NCBI GenBank assembly: GCA_013152545.1 | Contig: JAADGF010000077.1 | Coordinates: 1 to 57,440 of the forward strand | Direction: 5' to 3' | Length of the DNA stretch: 57,440 nt | Origin: Gammaproteobacteria bacterium | GTDB lineage: Bacteria > Pseudomonadota > Gammaproteobacteria > SZUA-152 | Part shown: in pieces, positions 25,343-34,074 of the stretch | Layout of the letters: each line of letters starts with the position of its first letter | How positions within the stretch are numbered: position 1 is the stretch's first letter | Notes under the pieces: model-generated | Databases searched by the model: none | Seen by the model: the letters and a program-made list of their open reading frames with translations, nothing else | Told to the model about the DNA's origin: nothing | Translations under genes and position numbers: made by a program

Positions 25343-27336
25343 GCTACGGTCTCTATCATAAACGATTCCACATCCATTATATTGGTGGTGACCTCCATGT
25401 CGGGTAAATTTTTCATAAAAATTTTACCATAAGGCTTGGTCCTTAAACGCGGATCACACAACATAAGTATGCCCCGATCATTACCATCTCGAATGAGACG
25501 ACCCACACCCTGTTTTAAACTAATCACTGCTTCGGGTATCTGATAACTTAAAAATGGGCTGTCACCCCGGTCCCGGATCGTTTTTAAACGTGCCTGCAAA
25601 ATGGGGTCATCAGGAGCCGCAAAAGGCAATTTATCAATAATGACACAACTAAGCGCATCCCCCTTGACATCGACCCCCTCCCAAAAACTACTGGTACCAA
25701 TCAAAACCGCATTACCTAATGTTCTGAATTGGTTTAAAAGTTCAGTGCGTGGTTTTTGACCTTGAATTAACAAGGGAAATCCGATGGCAGACGCTAATAA
25801 TTGTGCGGCCTCGTTAAGTGCCCGATAACTGGTCACTAACAAAAATGCCCGACCACCACATGCATTAATGACAGGAATGGCAGCATCAACCACCGCTTGA
25901 GTGTAGTGTATTGTATTGGGTTCTGGTAAATTTAACGGCAAATAAAGCAACCCTTGAGAACGGTAATCAAAGGGACTGTCCCATCGCTGGCACTGCGCAT
26001 CTTCAACACCCAGGTTTGAAGCAAAATAATCGAACCCCTCACCAACGGCCAGGGTGGCTGAGGTAAAAATCCAAGCGGATTCCCGGGAATTCATATAGCG
26101 ATGAAAGGTGCTCGCAATGGTGATCGGGGTTAAATGCAGAATAAAACCCCGTTTGCTAATTTCATACCACCGAATATAACTGGCCCTATGTTGCTGATGC
26201 TGCCCCTGTTGCTGATCCTGTTGCAAATCCTGCGGCGACTGACCAAAATCCTGCTCACAAATATGTTCGTCGTTACTTTGGAGAAAAAAACGCAACCTGT
26301 TCAATACATCTAAAACACGTTGCCAGCATTTTTCGATTCCGGCACTTCTTTCCATGTGTTGTTTAAGCAGTATTTCCAATTGTACAAACTGCTCGTTAAC
26401 ATGAATAAGACTTGACATGACATTTGTTCTTTTTTGTAATTCAGCCCACGGTGCGCGACGTTCGTTGCCTTGAAATAACAGGCGAAAATCTTTTATGGCT
26501 TTTTGCAACCGATCAGTGACGTGCTGAATTTGACCTTCATCGCCTGCATCCTGCAATACTTCATTTAACGCGTCCCGCGCAATATCCAACAACTGTCGAC
26601 TACTGATATTAATACCAAAAAACTGTGGTGCCACATCCGCCAACTGATGAGCTTCATCAAATATAAAAGCATCCGCACCCGGCAGTATTTCACCAAAACC
26701 TTCATCGCGCAACGCCAAATCGGCAAAAAACAAATGATGATTAATTACTAATACATCAGCCTTTTGTGCCGCTTTACGCGCCTTTAACACAAAACAATCA
26801 GTCACATTTGGGCATTCTGTGCCGAGACAATTATCGGTAGTAGACGTGGCTTGCGCCCAAATAGGAGCATCTTCCGGAATAACATTTAATTCTGATATAT
26901 CCCCTCTGCGAGTGGATTCCAACCAGTGGCTGATTTTACTCAGCTGATCCAATTGTGTTAATGCCAACCGCCCATCGCGCTGTTTTTTTTCCAAGTGATA
27001 ATGACACAGGTAATTAGCCCTCCCCTTCAGCAAAGCGATTGAGGCTGAAACACCAAGGGCCCGGCGCACCATCGGCAGATCACGGTAAAACAACTGATCC
27101 TGAAGGTTTTTGGTCCCGGTTGAAATAATCACTTTTTTGCCGCTTAACAATGCGGGCACCAGGTAAGCAAAGGTTTTCCCTGTTCCTGTTCCAGCTTCTG
27201 CAATGAGTTGTGAACCCTGGTCCAGAGCATCGGCAATGACTTGCGCCATCTCCTGTTGCTGCGGTCGCGGAGCAAAACCGTCAATAGCTTTACTCAACGG
27301 GCCTGTTGGGCCTAACAAATCCTTGATGGTTTCCAT
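25339..27336 (-). CDS. yoaA: YoaA/DinG-family ATP-dependent DNA helicase
   Basis: A 665-residue XPD-like superfamily 2 helicase. Walker A is EAGTGTGKTFAYLVPAL and the DEAH box is FIFDEAHQ. Cysteines that would bind an iron-sulfur cluster lie at ANYLCHYH, DNCLGTECPN and TDCFVLK. Later motifs are WIFTSATLAVGEGF, LIGTSSFWEGVDVKG and KQGVGRLIRDGNDRG. YoaA helps repair of damaged replication forks with HolC. A glutamine-rich low-complexity stretch (SPQDLQQDQQQGQHQQH, bases about 26190-26240) interrupts the middle, probably a flexible loop. It overlaps tsaB. A family A element lies 58 bases upstream. Confidence 0.92.
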   Translation of the reverse strand: METIKDLLGPTGPLSKAIDGFAPRPQQQEMAQVIADALDQGSQLIAEAGTGTGKTFAYLVPALLSGKKVIISTGTKNLQDQLFYRDLPMVRRALGVSASIALLKGRANYLCHYHLEKKQRDGRLALTQLDQLSKISHWLESTRRGDISELNVIPEDAPIWAQATSTTDNCLGTECPNVTDCFVLKARKAAQKADVLVINHHLFFADLALRDEGFGEILPGADAFIFDEAHQLADVAPQFFGINISSRQLLDIARDALNEVLQDAGDEGQIQHVTDRLQKAIKDFRLLFQGNERRAPWAELQKRTNVMSSLIHVNEQFVQLEILLKQHMERSAGIEKCWQRVLDVLNRLRFFLQSNDEHICEQDFGQSPQDLQQDQQQGQHQQHRASYIRWYEISKRGFILHLTPITIASTFHRYMNSRESAWIFTSATLAVGEGFDYFASNLGVEDAQCQRWDSPFDYRSQGLLYLPLNLPEPNTIHYTQAVVDAAIPVINACGGRAFLLVTSYRALNEAAQLLASAIGFPLLIQGQKPRTELLNQFRTLGNAVLIGTSSFWEGVDVKGDALSCVIIDKLPFAAPDDPILQARLKTIRDRGDSPFLSYQIPEAVISLKQGVGRLIRDGNDRGILMLCDPRLRTKPYGKIFMKNLPDMEVTTNIMDVESFMIETVA

Positions 27337-27393
27337 GCCTTTTACGATAGTGAATAAATATTTATTGCCTTAGCACTATGGCTACAGTGGCCA

Positions 27394-27651
27394 CTAAGGG
27401 TCGGTAAAGGGGTCTGTAAAGAAATAACGTTGAACATTTTACTTGTCTATCCTGGCGTCTTCGGCGTTGCGCAAAAGCTTACAGACAGCGAGTATGCGCC
27501 CTGAAAGAAGCGCCCTTTGTGGGATGCGCCCCATTTCCGCGCCTTGCCTATATGGACGTAGGTAAGGGGCATAAGCCATGGATGGCAGCAGTCTTGAAGA
27601 CGAAACGATATCCGACGCAATCTGTACAACTTATTACTTTACAGACCCTAA
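27394..27651. mobile_element. Family A MITE-like element, copy A2, with doubled left end
   Basis: The left side shows two end motifs in tandem: TAAGGGTCGGTAAAG (27394-27408) then GGGTCTGTAAAGAAATAACG (27409 on). The right end is ..TTTACAGACCCTA (27651). The interior (GTCTTCGGCGTTGCGC, CATTTCCGCGCCTTGCCTAT, CTTGAAGACGAAACGATA) closely matches copy A4 in the same orientation and copies A1 and A3 in the opposite one. The right end contains the TAG stop of the neighbouring gene. No coding role. Confidence 0.87.
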
Positions 27652-28121
27652 CGGGTACTTTCCTTGCTCTGTGACCACACACATTGCCCAATGTTTTTAA
27701 ACCTTGCCACTGACATAGCGCCTCGATTGCGGCGTTTTTTGCTGGACTGTTTGACAACATTGACAATCGTTTCTCTATCAGCTTCATGGATCTCTACCGG
27801 TTCATAATTCTCATCCAAAAGAATCAGCATCACGGAATCCCATTTTTGCTCAATTTTAATCTGGCCAATTCGATGACTGGATGTTGAACCTGATACAATA
27901 CTGCGGCCCTTGATTTGTATACGCCGCCCTTCTCGCTCGCCTTTGCCAATCGCATCATAACCACCCGCATTGGCATCAACTGCCTCTAAGTTCATAATAC
28001 GTATTACGTCGTATACTGCAATTTCATTACTAATGCCTAAAGGTTTACCTGTCGCGCGGCGGTATTCTGCCGCCAGCTTTCTTGCTTCCAACATTAATTT
28101 ATCAACATTGTAAATCGACAA
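27648..28121 (-). CDS. Conserved small protein with possible PD-(D/E)XK nuclease-like fold
   Basis: A 157-residue cytoplasmic protein that I do not recognise firmly. An N-terminal helix (LMLEARKLAAEYRRATGKPL) is followed by a segment with GYDAIGK and RIQIKGRS. An Asp followed by a strand and a Gln-x-Lys resembles the (D)..(E/Q)xK core of PD-(D/E)XK enzymes; the helix residue E in NEIAVYDVI could be the first acid. The C-terminus is basic (QSSKKRRNRG). The stop codon TAG is formed by the first bases of the family A element, so its natural C-terminus may have been altered by the insertion. It may be co-transcribed with the helicase gene 311 bases downstream. Confidence 0.6.
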   Translation of the reverse strand: MSIYNVDKLMLEARKLAAEYRRATGKPLGISNEIAVYDVIRIMNLEAVDANAGGYDAIGKGEREGRRIQIKGRSIVSGSTSSHRIGQIKIEQKWDSVMLILLDENYEPVEIHEADRETIVNVVKQSSKKRRNRGAMSVARFKNIGQCVWSQSKESTR

Positions 28122-28227
28122 TTGCGCAGACCTTATATACTTGAGTTGTTATCCTGAATTCAATTAGGCATACGAACCAGGGGCTGTTGCCCAACGCCAC
28201 GGCGATATACAAATACCATCTTCGTTT

Positions 28228-28257
28228 TATACCCATAGCGTTTGAGATTTAGGTATA
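28228..28257 (+). repeat. Family B terminal motif, with a second B end nearby
   Basis: A 30-base copy (TATACCCATAGCGTTTGAG then ATTTAGGTATA). Just upstream, 28189-28208 (CCCAACGCCACGGCGATATA) resembles the opposite end of copy B1. The pair sits back to back, as if the middle of one element was lost or two elements abut. Confidence 0.65.
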
Positions 28258-28265
28258 TAACACCG

Positions 28266-28889
28266 TTAACGCAAATAAGCCCGACGTTGCTGCACCTGCT
28301 GAATAATCTCAGCATTTTTTTGCTTTAAGTGCCAATCACCAGCCGCCAGTGCCGACGATTTTGCGGCTAAACTTTCTGCCTGAACATATTGTCCCTGCTC
28401 AAACCGGATAACAGCCAAACGATGCCAGAGCCGGGCGTTCTTCGGTTCTATACGCAATGCACGTTCCAATGCCGCCGCCGCCCGCTCCGGACGCCCCAGT
28501 TTTTCCTGCTGGCTGGCCCGATCCAACAAAGCCAGTATGGTACGACTGGTGGATGTAGACTCGTTGGAATAACCAGGAGACCGCAATATGCGATCCTGTT
28601 CTGCGTGCAACCCCTCTTTAGCAGCGTCAGGTTCATTTTCGGGGAATTCGTAGACGGGCACAGGACGTCGAATGGAATCATCAATTTCAGCATTGGCAAT
28701 ATCCGGAGCCGATATCGGTGGCGTTTCTGGCGTACTGGCGCAACCCACCATCACGACAACAATAACAGCGGCTATGACAAAACGGTATGTCTCCTTAATG
28801 CCATTAACGATCAACCTGGAAGCGGCAAATAGGCTTGCCAATCTGTGTTGCTGTCCCAAATCACCTTCTTTCAATAAGCATGCGTTCAT
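28266..28889 (-). CDS. TPR-containing lipoprotein linked to PBP1b
   Basis: A 207-residue protein with a hydrophobic segment and lipobox (FVIAAVIVVVMVGCAST, Cys about residue 50) and at least one tetratricopeptide pair (GRPERAAAALERALRIEPKN, FEQGQYVQAESLAAKSSAL). It starts with TAATG overlapping the PBP1b stop and has AAGGAG eight bases upstream, so start 28889 is well supported even though the pre-signal part is long. A TPR lipoprotein next to mrcB is a known arrangement in pseudomonads; such proteins act as outer-membrane partners of class A penicillin-binding proteins. That role here is inferred from position. Confidence 0.82.
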   Translation of the reverse strand: MNACLLKEGDLGQQHRLASLFAASRLIVNGIKETYRFVIAAVIVVVMVGCASTPETPPISAPDIANAEIDDSIRRPVPVYEFPENEPDAAKEGLHAEQDRILRSPGYSNESTSTSRTILALLDRASQQEKLGRPERAAAALERALRIEPKNARLWHRLAVIRFEQGQYVQAESLAAKSSALAAGDWHLKQKNAEIIQQVQQRRAYLR

Positions 28890-31204
28890 TAAAATAACTC
28901 CTTAAGCCACTTCATTGTACCGCCAAAGCGTTCTGAACAGCTAGAGACCTCGACAGGAGCGGAACCCATTATAAACGGTAATTCTACATTTTCTTTGCAG
29001 CGAAACCCACCTCTTAAACCCGTTTTTACGTCAATATCAACCATCTCGATGTTTTGGGGTATTGATTCCACGCTCGGTGCAATATCAATATTCTTAAAGG
29101 TATCGGCCCAAACCCGTAGCGCGCCAGACGCACCAGTCAAACCAGTTGGTTCATTGTTATCCATACCCAGCCAAACAACACCCAATTTATCACCTGCAAA
29201 CCCGGCAAACCAGCTATCACGCAGATCATTGCTCGTACCGGTTTTACTGGCAATCACCAGGTCGTTAGGCAACACATTATACACGGCCCGTCCTGTGCCA
29301 TGTCGTGCTGCGATACGCATGGCGTAATTCACTAAGTATACCGGTGCAGTATCTAACACCTGTTGAATGGACAATGGATAACGCTGCAACGGTTCCCCTT
29401 TTGCAGTCAGTACTGCCGTGATTGCACGCAAAGGTGTGCGAAAACCACCAGTGGCCAAGGTATGATAGACTTGCGCTATCTCCCACGGAGAGAGCGCAAC
29501 AGCCCCTAACAACATAGAGGGGTAAGGCTTAACCTGACGTTCCACACCCAACCGTTTAAATGTTTTGATAATTTCAGGCAAACCAACATCCATCCCCAAA
29601 CGCGCGGTAGATACATTATAAGAATTGGCTAATGCCTGATAAAGTGGCACTAAACCATGGCTTTTCTTGTCGAAATTTTCTGGGGTCCACTCTTCACCAC
29701 TTTCCAATTGTAGCGTCAGTGGGCTATCGTCAATCAGGGTGGCCAACGTATATTGATCTGGCCGCGATAATGCCGTGAGATAAACCGCAGGTTTTACCAG
29801 CGAACCAACGGGCCTGACCGCATCTAACGCCCGATTAAAGCCTGCAAAACGCGGATTACGGCCACCGATCATTGACAACACTTCACCGCTTTCAATGCTA
29901 ACCACCACCGACGCTGACTGTAATATTGCCTCTTCCGTATCCCGTGATTTAGCCAATTGATTAACGCGTTTTACCAGTGCTTTTTCACTTTCAGTCTGTA
30001 CAATGGGGTCAAGGGTCGTGAAGACCTGCAAACCTTCCGAATTTAAATCCTGCTCTCGATAGTCACGCTTTAGCTGGCGCCGCACCAAATCCATAAAGGC
30101 CGGGTACGAAGTAATACCACTCTTGGCCCGCTGGGTGACCCCTAAGCCACGGGCTTTAGCCAGCAAGGCTTCTTTTTCTGATATTTCCCCTTGCTCGCTT
30201 AAGATTTGAATTACCAGGTTTCGTCGATCCATAGCACGTTTAACATACCGGCGTGGCGAATAATAAGAAGCACCTTTAACCATCGCGACCAATAAAGCCA
30301 CTTCATGGGTATCCAAATTTTTGAGTGACTTATCAAAATAAAAACGACTTGCCAAACCAAAACCATGGATGGCGCGCCGACCATCCTGGCCTAAATAAAT
30401 TTCATTAATGTATGCCTCAAGGATTTCCTCTTTTTCATAATGGTACTCTAGCAGCAATGCCATGATCGCTTCATTGAATTTTCGCCATAATGTACGTTCA
30501 TTAGAAAGAAAAAAATTTTTCACCAATTGCTGCGTTAAGGTACTGCCACCTTGCACGGTGCCTCCCGCCCTTAGATTGGCAAGAAAGGCACGAAAAATAG
30601 AGCGTACCGAAATACCTTTGTGACTGAAAAAATTCCTGTCTTCCACCAAAACCAACGCTTTTTTCAACGTCTGCGGTATTTCGTCCAGTTGCACTAAAAC
30701 GCGATCTTCACTGTGCGAGGGCCATATGCGACCAATCGTTGCGGGGTCCAAACGCACCAATGGCAGAGAATCCCCATTCTTGGCATGATTCATACTGATG
30801 ACATGATTATCTCGAATACTAACCCGCATGGGGACGGATACTTCGGGACTGTCCCAAAAAATAAAATCCCGTGTAACCACATAAAAACGCCCGCCATCAC
30901 GCCAGTAGTGACCTGCTCGCTTGGGCAATTTTATTTTTCGATACGCTAATATCAGCAGTTCGTTTTCAAACTGATCAGCACTAATTTGCTTACCGGGATA
31001 CAACTCAAGCGGGCGCGCATACACTCTCGCGGGGATGGACCAACGTTTACCTTCAAATTGAGAGCGAATGGAATAATCCAGGTACATCACATAAGCGACA
31101 AACGCGGCGCTCATCAGAATGCCGCTTAACAATATCCAGCGTATCCACGACCAGGAAAGGAATCGACGTGTATTTCTTCTCTTACGTCTCGAACGTCTCG
31201 TCAT
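28889..31204 (-). CDS. mrcB: Penicillin-binding protein 1B
   Basis: A bifunctional class A PBP of 771 residues. A basic cytoplasmic tail and one membrane helix (ILLSGILMSAAFVAYVMYL) lead to the UB2H region (VYARPLELYPGKQISADQFE). The glycosyltransferase follows, with EDRNFFSHKGISVRSIFRA and GGSTLTQQLVKNFFLSNE. The transpeptidase has the serine in VGSLVKPAVYLTAL, SYNVS as the SxN motif and KTGTSND as KTG. It polymerises and crosslinks peptidoglycan, normally with an outer-membrane LpoB-type activator; the adjacent TPR lipoprotein could take that part. Length matches the family. Confidence 0.95.
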   Translation of the reverse strand: MTRRSRRKRRNTRRFLSWSWIRWILLSGILMSAAFVAYVMYLDYSIRSQFEGKRWSIPARVYARPLELYPGKQISADQFENELLILAYRKIKLPKRAGHYWRDGGRFYVVTRDFIFWDSPEVSVPMRVSIRDNHVISMNHAKNGDSLPLVRLDPATIGRIWPSHSEDRVLVQLDEIPQTLKKALVLVEDRNFFSHKGISVRSIFRAFLANLRAGGTVQGGSTLTQQLVKNFFLSNERTLWRKFNEAIMALLLEYHYEKEEILEAYINEIYLGQDGRRAIHGFGLASRFYFDKSLKNLDTHEVALLVAMVKGASYYSPRRYVKRAMDRRNLVIQILSEQGEISEKEALLAKARGLGVTQRAKSGITSYPAFMDLVRRQLKRDYREQDLNSEGLQVFTTLDPIVQTESEKALVKRVNQLAKSRDTEEAILQSASVVVSIESGEVLSMIGGRNPRFAGFNRALDAVRPVGSLVKPAVYLTALSRPDQYTLATLIDDSPLTLQLESGEEWTPENFDKKSHGLVPLYQALANSYNVSTARLGMDVGLPEIIKTFKRLGVERQVKPYPSMLLGAVALSPWEIAQVYHTLATGGFRTPLRAITAVLTAKGEPLQRYPLSIQQVLDTAPVYLVNYAMRIAARHGTGRAVYNVLPNDLVIASKTGTSNDLRDSWFAGFAGDKLGVVWLGMDNNEPTGLTGASGALRVWADTFKNIDIAPSVESIPQNIEMVDIDVKTGLRGGFRCKENVELPFIMGSAPVEVSSCSERFGGTMKWLKELF

Positions 31205-31621
31205 AATGAAGTTGGAACTTACTCAGAATCTTAAGGGTTCTTGCATCACGTACCGCAGCTAGGAGCCTCTCATCCATCTTGAATTGGTTTCCATGTGTAT
31301 ACCGAAAATCCGATCTACCATCACTTTACATCGGAACCCTATTCGCGACGGATATATTTTCAATATTATAATTAATAATTGGTTTATTATCATAAATTTA
31401 TTAATTGAACGATCACAAGAACAGCAAGCATGCTAGCATTTCAAGTGCTGATTCGGTGTTTTTAAGTCGGTGGCAATACGAAATTGAGGGTTTTATCACG
31501 CAGCCCGTTCGAAATATTCGAATAATGCATTAATGCTTAGCGCTTTCAATACTTTTAATCGATTTAAGAAATTAATTGATGGCTGCCTAATTATTTTTTC
31601 GAACAACGTCGCCAGGCAATA
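31205..31621. other. Intergenic region, nothing recognised
   Basis: About 415 AT-rich bases between mrcB and the sugar dehydrogenase gene, both minus. It should hold the mrcB promoter. No repeat, hairpin with T run or ORF stands out. Confidence 0.5.
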
Positions 31622-32893
31622 TTACCTTACAAGCGTGGGGTTATTTTTGTTTGTTTTAACAATTTTATGAATCTCTCCAGCAAGGTGTAATACGTACAAT
31701 TCGCCATCCTTACCCTCCGAGAATGACGCGATATTCAAACCAGACTCGATGAGCTTAACGGCTTGGAATTGATCTTCTCTTTGTTTAACGATCCCCCAAA
31801 CAGTGCCGGAGCAATAATCACCATAAAGATATACCCCCTGTAATGTTGGGATTGCCTTGCCACGGTATACAAATCCACCAGTAATGGAACACCCTTGCTT
31901 ATGGGAGTATTCTACAATGGGATTCTGCAAGGTTTTATCATCACAATCCCGCGAACGATAACAATGTGTACCTTCGCGAATATTCCAACCGTAATTGCCG
32001 CCCTTCTTGATGATGTTAACTTCCTCCCAATTATTCTGACCAACATCCGCAAGCCACAGCACCTGTGTTTCCCGGTCGAAGCTCCAGCGCCAGGGGTTGC
32101 GCAACCCCCACGCGTAAATCTCCGCCAAACCCTGCGCCTTGCCCACAAACGGATTATCATCAGGCACTGCATAAGGGTCAGCTTTATCCACATCAATTCG
32201 CAACAATGCGCCCAAAAAGGTATTCACGTTTTGGCCATGCCGCTTGGGATCACCACCTGAACCGCCATCACCCAAGCCGATATACAAGTAGCTATCGGCA
32301 CCAAACACAATATGACCACCGTTATGATTGGTATAAGGTTGTGGCACTTTAAGCACCACATGTTCAGAGTTCGCAGACAAGCTACCTCCACCATCTAAAC
32401 TTTTAAATCGTGTCACATAAGAGGTCAGAGGTGAACCTGAGCGGGTATATGATAAATAGACGTGTTGATTGTCCCCATAATTTGGGTGAAACGCCATACT
32501 CAACAAACCACCTTCATTCGTGCTGTTATCCACACGATCGCTGATATCCAAAAAAACCCTGCTTTTAGTCACCTTATTTTCATTTTTGAAACGAATAATA
32601 CGGCCGCTTTTTTCCAGTAAATACCAATCGTCATCGGCTACTGGTGCTTGAGTCAACCACAGCGGTGATTCAATATCGATATTCTCAAATACCCGTTCCA
32701 ATCCAATGGTTGGCAAAATAGGAGATTTCGGGTTCGCTTGTTTGGATGTTGCAGAAACATTATTATCTGAGCAACCGATAATCGCTACTAACGTAGCTAT
32801 CATTAACCCTAAGAGTCTGTTCGGCAATAAAGCGACAACCGACACACGGAGTAAGCGAGACTTTAGCCTATGCGATATAGCAATATTACACAT
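31622..32893 (-). CDS. PQQ-dependent sugar (aldose) dehydrogenase-like lipoprotein
   Basis: About 423 residues, a six-bladed beta-propeller of the glucose/sorbosone dehydrogenase family (soluble Asd/YliI type). A lipoprotein-like signal (MIATLVAIIGCSDN) is followed by GGLLSMAFHPNYGDN, NHNGGHIVFGADSYLYIGLG, GDGGSGGDP, EIYAWGLRNPWRWSFDR, LADVGQNNWEEVNI and GGNYGWNIREG. The conserved His (NHNGG) is the usual base. It would oxidise periplasmic sugars with PQQ; no PQQ synthesis genes are in the window. ATG 32893 has AAGGAA six bases upstream, better than the ATG at 32941. Confidence 0.87.
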   Translation of the reverse strand: MCNIAISHRLKSRLLRVSVVALLPNRLLGLMIATLVAIIGCSDNNVSATSKQANPKSPILPTIGLERVFENIDIESPLWLTQAPVADDDWYLLEKSGRIIRFKNENKVTKSRVFLDISDRVDNSTNEGGLLSMAFHPNYGDNQHVYLSYTRSGSPLTSYVTRFKSLDGGGSLSANSEHVVLKVPQPYTNHNGGHIVFGADSYLYIGLGDGGSGGDPKRHGQNVNTFLGALLRIDVDKADPYAVPDDNPFVGKAQGLAEIYAWGLRNPWRWSFDRETQVLWLADVGQNNWEEVNIIKKGGNYGWNIREGTHCYRSRDCDDKTLQNPIVEYSHKQGCSITGGFVYRGKAIPTLQGVYLYGDYCSGTVWGIVKQREDQFQAVKLIESGLNIASFSEGKDGELYVLHLAGEIHKIVKTNKNNPTLVR

Positions 32894-32937
32894 TGATATT
32901 TCCTTATGCCCATACATCAAAACTTCATGTACCAGTC

Positions 32938-32970
32938 TCATGCACTATCCTCATGCACTATCATGCACTA
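32938..32970 (+). repeat. Three short direct repeats of TCATGCACTA
   Basis: TCATGCACTA occurs at 32938-32947, 32951-32960 and 32961-32970, in the region upstream of the sugar dehydrogenase gene. It could be a regulator binding array or a slippage product. The gap 32894-33207 shows nothing else. Confidence 0.5.
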
Positions 32971-33207
32971 AACATGGTAAAGCCAAAGCGGTAGTGCTTT
33001 AATATTAACACAAATACTTATCGCGTTTACCGCAGGCCAACGCGAATAAATACTTGCGTGCAAATTAACCACTGTCTACACTAGATCACTTTCACTGGCT
33101 CGCCTGAAACGGGTGGGCTTGATTACACATCCATCAAAGATTATATTAAACAATAAGTTATAGACATAACACAGCAACAATCTCGTTGTTCACGAAACTA
33201 AAACTCA

Positions 33208-34074
33208 ATGAATATGATAGACAATAAATTTGAACCTTTAAAAAAAATGGCCGCATTTACCGACGATATGTTCAACCGCATCATCGCCTTTCAAGAAAAA
33301 GAGCATGCCGCCTGGAATACCACATTGGATTTTGACAAACGCATCGAAGGACTGCCTTTACACAATTTAATTTTCAGTAACCCAGACCGAGATCCCAAAA
33401 AATTCGCCGCGACAGTGGCAGCATTTTACCCATTACGCGTGGAGAATCAAAAGCTGGCGGCATATGCTAAACAAGTGGCGCAGCATCCCGTCATTATCGA
33501 TTGGTATCCCGGTAATGGCTTTATTGGCAGTTTGTTGGCACGGGAGGGCGTCGATGTCAAAGGGATAAACAATAACAACTTGCACCCAAATCAAATACCC
33601 TCTTTATTTGATGCCCACTGTTATGAATTCTGCGACGACACAACAATAGAAGAAAACTGCGATATGGTATTGGCTTCCTGGATGCCGAGCAACCGTAATC
33701 CAACCGCTGACATACTGCACTTTACACCTAAAATCATTAGCTACATCTACACAGATCACATTAATGATGCCACCGGAGAACGCCAAACCGGCACGCATGA
33801 CATGTTCACGTTACTGGAAGAAAACTATACGCTGACAGAACAATGGATCACGCAACGCCCTACAAACTTATTACATGAAGTATGGCCTGACATGACACCG
33901 AGCATTGAAGAGACCCGTATCACGCGAGTTTATGCACGTCACGATATCACCCTTGACAAACCTGACACCTCGACACCGGATGCTCCCTACGACTGGGAAA
34001 AAGAATTACGCATGGCACTATTGGCCTTGGAAGCCAAACAACTATTACGCTCACAAGGTGTATCGATAACATAA
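33208..34074 (+). CDS. Methyltransferase-like protein of unknown function
   Basis: A 288-residue protein I cannot name. The middle has a Rossmann-like SAM signature, VIIDWYPGNGFIGSLLAREG, and a second strand motif DMVLASWMPSNRN where class I methyltransferases carry motif IV. The N-terminus is helical (FNRIIAFQEKEHAAWNTTLD) and the C-terminus ends in a helix. Its TAA stop is followed at once by the ATG of rsmJ (34075), so the two are in one operon and probably coupled. A methyltransferase fold is inferred from the glycine motif; loss of activity is possible because the motif is not canonical. Confidence 0.65.
   Translation: MNMIDNKFEPLKKMAAFTDDMFNRIIAFQEKEHAAWNTTLDFDKRIEGLPLHNLIFSNPDRDPKKFAATVAAFYPLRVENQKLAAYAKQVAQHPVIIDWYPGNGFIGSLLAREGVDVKGINNNNLHPNQIPSLFDAHCYEFCDDTTIEENCDMVLASWMPSNRNPTADILHFTPKIISYIYTDHINDATGERQTGTHDMFTLLEENYTLTEQWITQRPTNLLHEVWPDMTPSIEETRITRVYARHDITLDKPDTSTPDAPYDWEKELRMALLALEAKQLLRSQGVSIT

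Noticed and set aside
27447-27787. ORFs inside family A elements
   Set aside because: The frames are not conserved between the four copies, so they are chance frames in a non-coding repeat.
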